A stretch of 64,000 nt of DNA, taken from assembly GCF_002078875.1 (NCBI RefSeq), contig NC_034411.1:35380115-35444114 (forward strand). Direction: 5' to 3'. Each line of letters begins with the position of its first letter. Within the stretch, counting starts at the first letter, position 1. The notes under the pieces were generated by a model. It ran no database searches and was not told where the DNA came from. It saw nothing but the letters and a program-made list of their open reading frames with translations. Origin of the DNA: Numida meleagris (taxonomy: Eukaryota > Chordata > Aves > Galliformes > Numididae). The translations under genes were made by a program, and so were the position numbers. Shown piece by piece: positions 1-11,000 of the stretch.

Positions 1-1587
1 TATCGCTCTTTGTTGCAAAATTGACTACACAGGGATATCATTTCCATGCTTTCTATATTTTGAGCATGATATGCTGTTTAGAAATCGTGAAGAAACCAAT
101 TGTCAGTCTACTGCTAGAGTTATGTTTCTGTCCTGCAATTCCAGCATTTCCTCTTATTCCAGTTGACTTTGAAATTCACAACAAAGTTTAAGATTTTTAA
201 TATGGGAAAAAATATGTTTTAAAAATAAAAATGCTTTTCTGTGTACATCACTTCAGAAGACAAACTACTGCCTACAGAGCCTGTCCAATAACCTCTTGTT
301 AGATATTGGTGAGTAGAATTAATTATTTGTCTTTGTAATAACTATTTTTTTCATGAAGTTACATTCAGAAGAGTAATATGTGTTCTCTACTTTTTTTTTT
401 TGTTATAGCTGCTGGTTTTCTTCAGATTCTCAAGAATCCGTATGTCTGTTACAATTTCAGAGCAAGCTACATCTTTGATCTCTATGTTAGTCTCTCAGAA
501 GATTGCATTTTCAAAATAATAAAACTAAGTCTTCACTGCTTTCAGCATGGAATCCTGTAATTCTCTCCTTGCTTAGGCTGGAAACTTGGTCTCAGCACTC
601 TGCCCAGCAGGCAGGCCTTCTGCAGAGCAAGCTTAAGCTTGCCTATTGCTCAGTTTTCTGGGTTTTTTGGTTATTGGAGTTTTTATTGGGGAAGATAGGA
701 GCACGGGGATGGGGGACTATTTGGTTGGTTTGTTCCTCACTGTGCACACCTCTTCTTGAGCCCTCAAACAAGTGTAAAAGCTTAGCAGAGAGATTTCTGC
801 AAAGTAGTTATCAAGTCTGCGTTACAAAAGGAATAAATAATAACTTCTTTAAAAGGAAAAAAAAAAAAAAGCAATATCATATCTGTATTTTTCTATCCAA
901 ATTATAGGTTTCTTGGTTCCAGACCTGGGTTATATGAACTGAACCCTTGTTTGAGTTGCTCAAACCCCTTAGTGATTTTTTTTCTTCAAAATTCTCTCTA
1001 TTTGTCCCGGGACATCTTAATTTAGTTGTAACTAATTTATACCTTTCTTAAGTGGATTTGTTGCAGATTTACTTTGCTGCCGTTAGATTTTAGATAACAC
1101 TGATAAATGAATTTGGATACTTTCTGTGTCTTTTATAGAGACCTTGTCCATACTGTTTATTCTATACTGGAAGACAAAGAAAGTGAATCTTAATCCTAAA
1201 GTTGGGTTAATAACTTGAATACTATATTTAAAAAAAAAAAAAAAGAAACAAATATTATTGGGAATCTCAACAAAACTAAGCAGGTGTTCTGTATTGTTTA
1301 GTAACTGAAGCTCTATTCTGGCTTGTATTCAGCAGATGATAGTGTTTATATATGAAGTATGTTTAATTAAATGAATTTCAGTTTAATTAATTGCAGTTAT
1401 TTTTCTTATTACTTTTTTTTTAAAGTAAATTGCATGGTTTTAAAATCAAAACAGATAAGGGTGTATAATAAAGTAAGCAATAAAATAACTTCCAACTTCA
1501 GAGCCTCATTTTATTATTTACAAAGAAATTCTGCCTTTGATGTTGTGTAGTGTAAACTTCTGTGTCAGTGCATGAAAGAATTCTTAC

Positions 1588-1671
1588 CAGTGACAACTGC
1601 TTCTCTAGGAGCTTTTCCACCCCTCGTAGAGTTTGAACTTTGCGTATCTTGTTCTTTAGGATATCAAATAT
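1588..1671 (-). other. Candidate antisense exon (84 nt), gene unknown
   Basis: Read on the minus strand, a long pyrimidine-rich tract ends in CCATTTCCTTAG directly before this block, and the block ends CTG|GTAAGA, a near-perfect donor. The block is 84 nt; only phase 0 is open, giving 28 codons with a helical, Lys/Leu-rich peptide (IFDILKNKIRKVQTLRGVEK then LLEKQLSL). The other two frames stop within 20 nt. I do not recognise the protein, and no flanking partner exon was found. It could be an exon of a nested antisense gene, a relic exon, or chance. Confidence 0.45.
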
Positions 1672-1702
1672 CTAAGGAAATGGGAAGGGGGAAAAATAAA
1701 TA

Positions 1703-1727
1703 ATTCTGTGTATCATGTACACAGAAT
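1703..1727. repeat. Perfect 10-bp inverted repeat
   Basis: ATTCTGTGTA (1703-1712), 5-nt loop, TACACAGAAT (1718-1727). It lies 32-56 nt upstream of the acceptor of the candidate antisense exon, where a branch point would be expected. Confidence 0.6.
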
Positions 1728-2624
1728 AAAGGGAATTGAGTAAATTGTAAATTCTATACTATTTGGAAGTATCATATATACACAAAGTACTTAAAAGAAT
1801 AGCCCTTGGAGTGATGAGACTGATCATTTGGATGATAAACTAGCAGGCCTGGGGATACATAGTGGTTTTTGGATTTAAATTCTATGTTTTAGATGGGACA
1901 CTAGTCAGAATCTTTGAAGGGATTAATCTTCTTTTGCCAATATAAGAACTTTAAGTGATCTAATAACTGTGTAACATACACCTATACTGCAAGAATTCTA
2001 AAATACTTAAAATCCAAAAAGCATTCAAGCACCTAAGATGTGATGAAAATAGTATTTAATATGTATGTCCAAAGAACAATTCACAAAGTCTGCTTTGTTG
2101 GGTTAGATGCCTGCATTTTTTTCAGAAATGTTAGCAGTTAAACTTCCAGTGGTGTGTATATTGCCACTGACAATGCTGAGTAACTCAGTGCGTCTCTTCT
2201 TCTAAAGACTTGTAAATACATCAAGAAGAGATGTACATACCTAGATATCTGTAAAAGTTTTGAGCTTGTATACATGTCTGGGAGAAGTCAGTCTTCACAA
2301 ATACCAGTTATGCTGATTTTTGTTGAACCTTCAATATTTTTTTATTTATAAAATTGACAGTTCCCAAGAGAGATAATCCAGAAATGTTTAGATTTCAGTG
2401 ATATCTCCTGCTTTCCAAATTATTGTCCTAACAGAGGTTATACAAGAAAAATGTGTGAGTTGTTGTATCGCCTTCATCAAAGGTGTGACACTGTGCAAAG
2501 CAAAAATAAAAATTAAGAACTCAGAAGGTAACTATTTGATTTATTGTAGTACTTTTATACATACAACTGTATGCATACAGTATAACTGATAATATTCAAT
2601 TAAGAGATTAGAGAGTTCTAATGC

Positions 2625-3093
2625 CTTATACTCCTGGAACAACCAATGTATGTTTATATGTATTTTTCAACATAGACGCCACCATTACCTCTGCATTTTC
2701 ACCAGTGATGAACAAGACCGTGCATGTCATGCTCGTAAAAATCTGTACCTGCAGAGGTGAACTGCACTCCTAAAATGCACACCTACCACCTCACTGTGCT
2801 CACATCCGATGTTTGGTCTCCAGAAGCGTTCAGCAAGCATCAGTGAATGTCAATGGGTGCCATTTTTTCTGCATGGAGGAGATCAATTCCACACCTTTGC
2901 TTCATCGTCACTTCCATGTCAGACACCTTTTTGTCAGATTACCCCTGTGCTGCCATCCATCGAACGGCAACAAAATGTAACAGGATATTGGCAGAAGGGT
3001 TCACTCTCTACTGCTATACCACCATCATCTGCCTCTGAGGTCATGGGCCAACACAATAAAGCAGGAGACATTACTTTCAGAGCTGCCATCAGA
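2625..3093 (-). mobile_element. Mariner-like (Galluhop-type) DNA transposon deletion derivative
   Basis: On the minus strand the sequence contains scraps of a mariner-type transposase: HAEKMAPIDIH (2847-2880), then GDQTSDVSTVR, then a C-terminal-like FYEHDMHGLVHHW, all broken by stops. The N-terminal and C-terminal motifs are only a few dozen codons apart, so the catalytic middle is missing. The right end (GGAGACATTACTTTCAGAGC, 3064-3083) resembles the avian mariner terminal sequence with its GGAGGCATTACTTT core. It ends about 120 bp before the large CEP170 exon. Non-functional. The family name is from memory and the ends are approximate. Confidence 0.6.
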
Positions 3094-3214
3094 TGTTCTA
3101 GTGACATTTCGCAGTTCTATGTTGTTTGATTAGCGATATGCTATCTTAATGTAATGTTTGTGTTTAGCTTGCTACTGAATTACTTCTTAGCTGTGTTTTC
3201 TTTTTCATTTTTAG

Positions 3215-5020
3215 ACACAGATATCAGTGAGTCTGGTATTTCCATCAGAAGCACTGGTTCAGCTACTTCTGTGACTAGCCAAGGTGAGCGAAAGAGAAGG
3301 ACGCTTCCACAGCTTCCCAAGGAGGAGAAAATGAGTGAAAGCTCCAGAACAAAAACTGCATCTCATCAGAGATCAGAAATAGGTGAAAAGCAGGACACTG
3401 AACTCCAGGAGAAAGAAACTCCAGCTCGTGCTTCAGATACTGACAGCAGAAGTATAGCTAAGTCAAACAGAGCAGTGAATGGTCTTTCACCCAAAGCAAC
3501 AGGAGAAAAGGTTTTTTCTTTTCCTAGTCCTTCCGGTAAAGAGAGAGCTGAAACTGGCAGAGAAAATTCTGTGGTGAAACAAGCTTTAGCAAAAATTCAA
3601 CAAGAACGAAAGGAGCAAGGACATTGGACACCCACAAAATCTGCTACAAACCTACTTGAGAAAGATAAGGAGGAGATTGCTGTGTCACGCAAAACTTTGG
3701 ATAATCAGGACAAAGCTCCTGGACATGTTACTGATAAAACAGAAAAGAAGTTAGCACAGAGTGAGGGAAAAAGAAGAAAAAATGAGGAAAGTATTAAAGG
3801 ACAAAGTCCTAAAGCATCAGGAGAAAAAAAGGAATCTTCAAAACCATTAGTGAGGCAAGGCAGTTTTACTATAGATAAGCCTAGCACAAATATACCCATA
3901 GAACTTATTCCTCACATTAATAAGCAAAGTGGATCTGCTGCCCCCTTAGCATCTGCAAACAGAATACGTGACAGAAGTGATTCAATGGATACTGATTCCA
4001 GTCTAGATACAACACTCATTTTAAAAGACACTGAAGCTGTCATGGCTTTCCTTGAAGCTAAACTGCGTGAAGAAAATAAAACTGATGAGGGTCCTGAGAC
4101 TCCTAGCTATAACAGAGATAATTCCATATCACCAGAATCAGATGTAGATACAGCCAGCACAATCAGTCTCGTTACTGGTGACAGTGAAAGGAAATCCACA
4201 CAGAAACGAAAGAGCTTTACGACCTTATATAAAGATAGATGTTCCTCTGGTTCCCCTTCTAAGGATGTTGTAAAATCTTCTGCAACAAGTGCCAGGGAGA
4301 AGATGGAAAAGAAAACAAAAAGTCGATCTTCGGATGGTGGATCTAGAGCTGATGCTCGCAAATCTGTGCAGTCCAGTGGAAGAATGAGACAACCATCAGT
4401 AGACTTGACAGATGACGACCAAACATCTAGTGTACCTCATTCCGCCATTTCCGATATCTTATCATCTGACCAGGAAACCTACTCTGGCAAATCACATGGA
4501 AGAGTCCCTTTTGCCTCAGCAGATGAACTTTTGCATTCTAAAATGGAAGGAAAGTCAGCTAAATCAAAAAGCTCTCCTGTCGTACTTGGACAATCTAGTA
4601 AATCGACCACTCTTCCAAGACCTCGTCCTACAAGGACTTCTCTCCTGCGCAGAGCACGACTTGGTGAAGCCTCAGATAGCGAGCTTGCTGATGCCGATAA
4701 AGCTTCAGTGGCTTCTGAAGTGTCCACTACAAGTTCTACATCAAAACCTCCCTCAGGGAGGAGGAGTATTTCCAGAATAGACTTACTTGCTCAACCTCGC
4801 AGAACTCGACTTGGTTCTTTATCAGCACGTAGTGATTCTGAAGCGACAATAACTAGAAGCACTGCTTCATCTCGTACTCCAGAAGCTATTATCAGAAGTG
4901 CAAGGTTGACATCAGCAGGAGATAGTAGTAAAGTTTCTGCTAGAACTCGAGCCAATAGCATTTCTCGACTTTCTGATTCAAAATCCAAATCTTTGGCTTC
5001 AGCTCATAATTCTCCCTCAG
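3215..5020 (+). CDS. CEP170: CEP170 large internal exon (1806 nt)
   Basis: The acceptor is a pyrimidine-rich tract ending in TTTTTAG at 3214; the donor is CAG|GTACGT at 5020/5021. The exon enters with two bases of a split codon and leaves with one base (G), and is open throughout. It encodes about 602 residues of the low-complexity central region, rich in Ser/Thr, Lys and Glu. Recognisable CEP170 blocks are [85 protein letters not shown] and [17 protein letters not shown]. Many SP, RxxS and S/T-rich stretches fit the family's heavy phosphorylation. An ATG-initiated frame begins upstream at 3154, but the bases before 3215 are intron, so that ATG is not a real start. Confidence 0.95.
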
Positions 5021-5062
5021 GTACGTCAGATTATTTGAACTAGTCTTCTACAGTACTATATT

Positions 5063-5093
<31 letters not shown>

Positions 5094-8000
5094 CTGTGTA
5101 ATATGTGGATAATTCATTTATTTATTTTTTAAAAACTGTTCTTACCAAACAATTTGTTGAGTTTTAGTTGACTTGATCTTTCTCTTTCACCAAGAAAGCT
5201 TCCTACTTGATGCTTGGGGATGTTTCTCACTTAAGGTCACAAAGACAAGAAATTTTAATCCTTAACTTCTTGGATGGAGATATACGTGTGTGTGTGTATA
5301 TATATATATATATAAAATTGTGTTTGTCTAACTGGAAGTCAATGTCAAAGAATTACATTGAGATATTTGAGTGTGGCAGCATTGATTTGCATGAGGGTGG
5401 AATCTCTCAGCTCAAGCCATAGTAATAAATATTTAGAAGGCCAGCAACATTTCTACTACATAGAATATACAGTATTTGTTTGTTCAGTGTATTTACAAGC
5501 CTAACATACAGTAAGTGTTCCCTAAGGAAGACCCTGAGCAGTTTTAGGACATTCTTTTTCATAATTTAAGATTAGCTTCTAAAACCACAACAGTGAGATT
5601 TGTTTAATATTGATAATAGCAAAGAAGTAATAAATGTAAAAATTAAACACCAACATTACCTAACTAAACATAGTAAAGTTAAGCAATTCATATTACACTT
5701 GCATTGCCTTGGAGTAGTTTCTGTTCACTCATCTAAGTCATGGCAATTTTTGATTTAGTCATGATTTCCAAATCATATTTATCTTCTGTTGTATTGTAGC
5801 TCATTTACTGTAATTTATCTTATGCATGGGTGAGAAAAATCCATACAATTAATTAAATTTAACCTGCTATTCAGTTAGAAGTTAACACGGTGCTTTAAAT
5901 ATGAACAGAGTGAAAGACTGCTAACTGTTTTCCAACAGAAATATTAAAGCAACCAAAGTTGAAATGTGGTGATTCTACACGTTATCTATTATATGAAATT
6001 AATATTTATAATTGGTGACTTCTTGCTTTTTGAATTGCCATTGACTGTATTTGAAGCCAGTCCACAATCTAAGAAGAAAAAATCACGCTAGCCTCCTTAA
6101 TTCTAGTGCTGAGCTTTTCCACTGAGATTGTTTTTTAATGCACTGCTTCCTGTTTAGAATTGATATAAACATATGTGAGAGGTACATTTCCTGCAACCCT
6201 TCTGTTGCTTGTATATCATAAATGTACCTGTAGGATTCTTAGCAGTGTTTTCTCCCAGACAGGTATATTTTTGTTGTGTCAGTTATTAGCTGAACAGAAA
6301 TTTCAGAGGAGAAGCAAAGTGTAAAACAAAAGAAGTGATTCTGTTCTAATATGATCTCTATAGGGATACAAAAAAAGAAGTTAAGCCTCTGACAAAAAGT
6401 GAATATTTCCCTCTAAGATGTCATTGGGAAAGTAACATATTTTCACTTTTATTCAGATTTGATTGGATTTGTGCAGCTTGAAAGTTGGCAGCATTAGGCC
6501 AGAGAAGAGTGTCCATTAATACTGCTTGTACCTTTAATAACTAATTCTCATCCTGCTACTACTGACTTTTTTTTAAAGGCAAACCACAGACATTACTTGT
6601 TGCTTTGCTTTTTTTTTCTTCCCCATGAAAACTGTATACGGATGTTGAGATTTGTGTCCATTTGTACTATGTGCTTTCTAAACTTCTCCCAGGTTGCTGC
6701 ATTGAGGTGATTTGCTACCTCTGTTCAGTGGAGTCCTTTCAGCTTTCTCTTCCCAGTCTATTAATCTGTCCTAGCTGTCTGTCCTTAACGTTCATTTCAG
6801 TTAGCAGCATTGTACAGCTTACTGTGCCTTGTATAAAATATACTGCTTTCCAAAGGGAAAAGATAACATCTTCTCATGAGCTATCCCAACTTAGTATACA
6901 AATCAGTTATTTAAAAACAATACTGTATTGAAAAATTTGCAGTAGAAACAGCTTCTGTCATTAAAAATAAATTATCAGTTTACATTCCCAAATCAGGAGT
7001 AGCATGTAGGCCATTTAGAATTTACTTTAGGTACATTGGAATTGCTGTAAAATGGGTGTAAAATTTCCTACTGCAAGCCACTTACACAGGCCGCTACTCA
7101 GTGCATCTCCATTTTCTCATTGGCATTTTAAAAATGATTATAACAGCTCAAGTTATTAATAACACTATTCATTATTTTCCCCATATTAAACATATTTAAA
7201 ATACCTTTAATTTGAATGTATCATTTGCATGCATTATATAAAAACGTAATGCAGCAGCAGATTTTAGATCCAAAGAATATAGTTTTGTTTCTAGAAATGT
7301 CAACAATTCTCTTAAATTTTTTGTTGTGCTCTTAAAAATTACTAATGAAATGCCTGACAAAAGTGCCTGAAAGTATTTGAATGTGTTTGCCTTCAGGCAG
7401 ATTTAATTCAAGCGTAACTATTATGTATTTTCTTATCTACCTGGACCTAGAAAGGCTGGAAAATGCATTATCGTTACCAGTAAATTAGTCACTTTTTCTT
7501 TTTTTAGTTGTGATTGAAGTGTTAAGATTGTTCCAAGGGCCTTCTCATCAGAGTAGTTAACGTTAGAACATTGTAAATCACTAAAATATTGGCACTGGAA
7601 TCATGCTTCTTAGATTCTGTCTACCAAAGAGAAAATTATTTTCACATTTCGCAAATCTCTTTGAATGTTCAGACGTATGTGCCTGCAAAGTGAGGAGAAA
7701 AGGACTGCATTGATTAGAGTTTTTAATTACTGTGTATTTATGTGGATGAATTGCAACGTAATAGCAGTAAAATTGTCAGAGCTGTGAGCAAGTCGGTAGC
7801 TTCAAGAAACTTTTTTAAGCCTTCATGCCGATAAGTGTTGCTTGCTTGTGAATGAAAGGGTAAGCAGATAAATGGAATGTCTTGGATGAGAATTATCAGT
7901 ATTAAAGTAATCGCCAGTTTGTTCCCATGGCGAGAGGTGAGATAAGTGAGAGCACTGGGAAAAACCAAACCAGAATTAGTCATTGTGTATATATAGCACA

Positions 8001-11000
8001 AGCAATGAAAGATTTAATCAAGGCACTAAATCGTCAAAAAATAGTGTGATCAATAAAAACTGAGAACACAGAACTGTGGAGGAAAATTGCAGGTGGTGTT
8101 ACAAGAAGAGCCACGTGCTGGGGAAAAAGAGCTGTGGGGACAGACCTAGTGCGAGAGTGCCAACTGCAACTGTAAAATTCTGCATTATTTCAAAGCAGGG
8201 AGACCTTGCTGAGCAACTAGTGTTGGCAGCCCTGCTGTCCTAGCTGTCACTGCAAATAATTAGCAGATACTTCAGCAGCTTTGAGGGACCTATCCCTGAA
8301 AGAAAAAGCTAAGGGTTTGAGCATGGAGAGAAAACAAATCCTTATCTGACTTTTGGCATTTTTGCTATTCTGAGCACCAAATGTCAGGATATTTGAAATG
8401 GATGATCTCTGAGAAGGCAATGCATTAATGAGAGCATTTTATAAGGGATATGTTTAATAAATCTGTCCCCAAATCTTAAAAGTAGGATCTTGGTGTCATT
8501 TGCCAAGTTAAGGTATTGTCAATGCATTGTGCTTTCACACAGTAGTCACCAATTAGATTTGTGTACTGTTAAGTATACGATAACATTTTCCCCACATTAA
8601 AATAATCATAATAATAAATTTTGAAAATTGATTGTATGGTACTATGTAGACAATTGCTATTGATGTTATTTCAATTGCATAGTATCTCTGAAATGTTTAA
8701 GCTTCTGCAAAGTTCTTTATTTTTGATTGAATGTATAATTTAAGAATCTTTTCCTAAAAAGTGTGAGTCAGTGCTGTGTGGAAAAAGAGGAATTGATACT
8801 GATCTCATCAATAGATTTTATTTAAGCAAATGATTCTTATTTGAATGTTTTAATACAAATTAACATGATAAAACACTATTTTGTACACAGAGAAACCCAA
8901 GCTTCTCCCAGACCCAGATCCTGATGTTGAAACTTACAGTGGTAGAGTACTAGAAATCAAATCTGTTTCTGATATTTCACTTCTCATTCAATCTTTAGTT
9001 TTTAAATATATGACTACATATGCTCGTTGTACAGTGCTGAGTTACTGGACTAGCTCACTTGAGAGACTTTATGATAAATTTTATATTTATTTTGATACAT
9101 TTCATTTGAGCTCGGACAAAATATTTAAACAAAAATTGATACTGAAATGTGGCCCAACTCATAAATCTCTTTGGACTTCAGTCACAAGTTGCTTGCATGC
9201 TATTGGTGCGGAAATGTGCTTTTTCTGCTTATGTTCTATTTCCCTAAAACAAAAAACAAACTTGAAACCCCTAAAAGGAATACAGTAAGTAACTGGAAAG
9301 ATCTTTTTCTTTCCTTCAGTAAAGTTAGAATAATAATAATTGAACAAAAATTAGTAGAGCTGGACACAATTTGAAGCCCATATTTAAACCTGGAAAAATT
9401 GCACGAGAATGTTTGTGTTTTTAGCAATTATAAATTGTTTATTTACATGATGGAAGGGGTATAGGCTTATGACATCAGAGTCATAAGCATTATAATTTTT
9501 CAAAGCATTGCACAGATATTCGGACAATTAAAAATTACTTTCAATATTTATTACCTAAATTCATATTGATACTTCATTTTTAATGTGTTGGCTTTTTTAA
9601 TGGTTTGGGAGTAGTCATTATAACATCTTGCATTTTTCTTTTTCCTATGCTGAAACCACTATGCATTAATTGAATCTATTCCTTTAAATTCCAAGAGGTG
9701 ATCACACACTTTATAAAATGTCGACAGTAATTATAGAGCCTCATGAATGTCAGTGAGTTTAGGGGATTAAATCCCCTGCAAGAATTCAGCAGGTCACAGT
9801 GATGAGCCCTCCTTCGCACTCGAGTGATCTCTCTTCCTGCTGGGAATGTTAGAGGACAGTATGTCTTAAACACACTTTTTGGACTTGACTAATTCCTAGG
9901 GGGAGGAAAGCCCCCTACTTAATTCCAGTTCTCTTCTACTTCAGTCTGTCTGCGGCCATATATACTTTGTGCTACATGTGAGAAAACATGCATTTTGCTC
10001 GAAGGTTTCTGGAGATCTGCTGCTGATTTTTATGGCACAGTATTAGAAGTATTTTTTGTCTATGCTAAATTGCATCTTCTAGGGTTTTCATGCTTTTCTT
10101 ATGTAAGCATGCATTCTAGGCTTGGTGCCAGCTCAGTCCTTCACTCATGTATTTTCATTTTTATTGTGCGCTAGTTAAACCTTAAATGAAACTTGTGGGA
10201 AAAAAATCTGCAGAAAAAGTGCAAGCTGACTATATACTTAATGAATTGGGCCCTTGTTTTTTAATAGAGTTTGCTAGAGCTCATATACAATTACTGGCTT
10301 TTACATCTTATTTCACTCATCATTATACAAAGAGCATCCAATTTATGTTTTATTAATATTATTTAACACAACTTCTGTAGCTTTCTTTTTAAGATGTAGT
10401 GAAAAAGCTTTTTGTAAGGTATCTGGGGATTGGCAATTAATAATTGTGTATTTGTATGATAATACTGAAATAATTTTTTTCCTTATAAAAGATGCAATAA
10501 TAATTCTTTTTTAATGATTAAACTAATTTAGTAAGTGCAAGATGGAGGCGCTTTCCTACAGATTATGCTTCCACCTCAGAAGATGAATTTGGATCAAACC
10601 GTAATTCCCCTAAACATACCCGTCTACGTACCTCTCCAGCCCTGAAAACCACGCGACTGCAGAGCACGGGGACAGCAATTCAAAGTAGCAATGCTTTCAA
10701 GCACAGAATAAAAGAACAGGAAGATTACATACGTGATTGGACTGCTCATCGAGAAGAAATAGCAAGGTTGGTTTCAAAGGAGCGCCACCAAAATAATAAA
10801 GATTTGTACCCAGCCAGTTGTATGGTACATATACAGGAGAAAGTAAGCTGGTAGATTACCTGTATCACTCTACTTGGTTTTCATTCGCTAACTGAATGGG
10901 TGATTTTAAATTCCTCTTATGAGACACTGGCAGAACACTTGTGTTACCTGTGCATATATTTCTAATGGAATATGGTTATCATTTCTGAGTTACGATTGCT

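Larger units (their letters stand above)
1..3214 (+). other. CEP170 intron (3' part)
   Basis: Intronic sequence before the large exon. The preceding coding exon, expected to encode the segment just before the TDISESG block, is not found here and lies upstream of the window. Contents noted separately are a candidate antisense exon, a short inverted repeat and a mariner-like remnant. A-runs occur near 847-862 and 1231-1245. Otherwise AT-rich with nothing recognised. Confidence 0.85.
5021..10531 (+). other. CEP170 intron (5.5 kb)
   Basis: Donor GTACGT at 5021, acceptor TTTAG at 10531. It contains two TA/TG microsatellites, the candidate cassette exon at 8891-8941 and a 9-bp inverted repeat at 9465-9488. 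The rest is AT-rich and no repeat family was recognised. Confidence 0.85.

Noticed and set aside
257..308. Exon-like segment on the + strand (TTCAG before, ATTG|GTGAGT after)
   Set aside because: The splice signals are good, but 52 nt does not fit the phase of the CEP170 junction here: in phase 1 it hits a stop. The peptide is unremarkable, so a coding cassette role is unsupported.
378..907. Overlapping + strand ATG frames of 60 and 134 codons
   Set aside because: Low-complexity content (T- and A-runs translated as Phe/Lys), no splice context, no recognisable family.
2809..3129. 106-codon + strand frame
   Set aside because: It lies across the mariner-like remnant, whose real coding strand is the minus strand.
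3154..3214. ATG at 3154 as a possible alternative CEP170 start
   Set aside because: The stretch encodes a Phe/Leu-rich run that is the intron's polypyrimidine tract before the 3214 acceptor.
4107..4988. Minus-strand frames opposite the large CEP170 exon
   Set aside because: Antisense shadows of a long biased coding exon.
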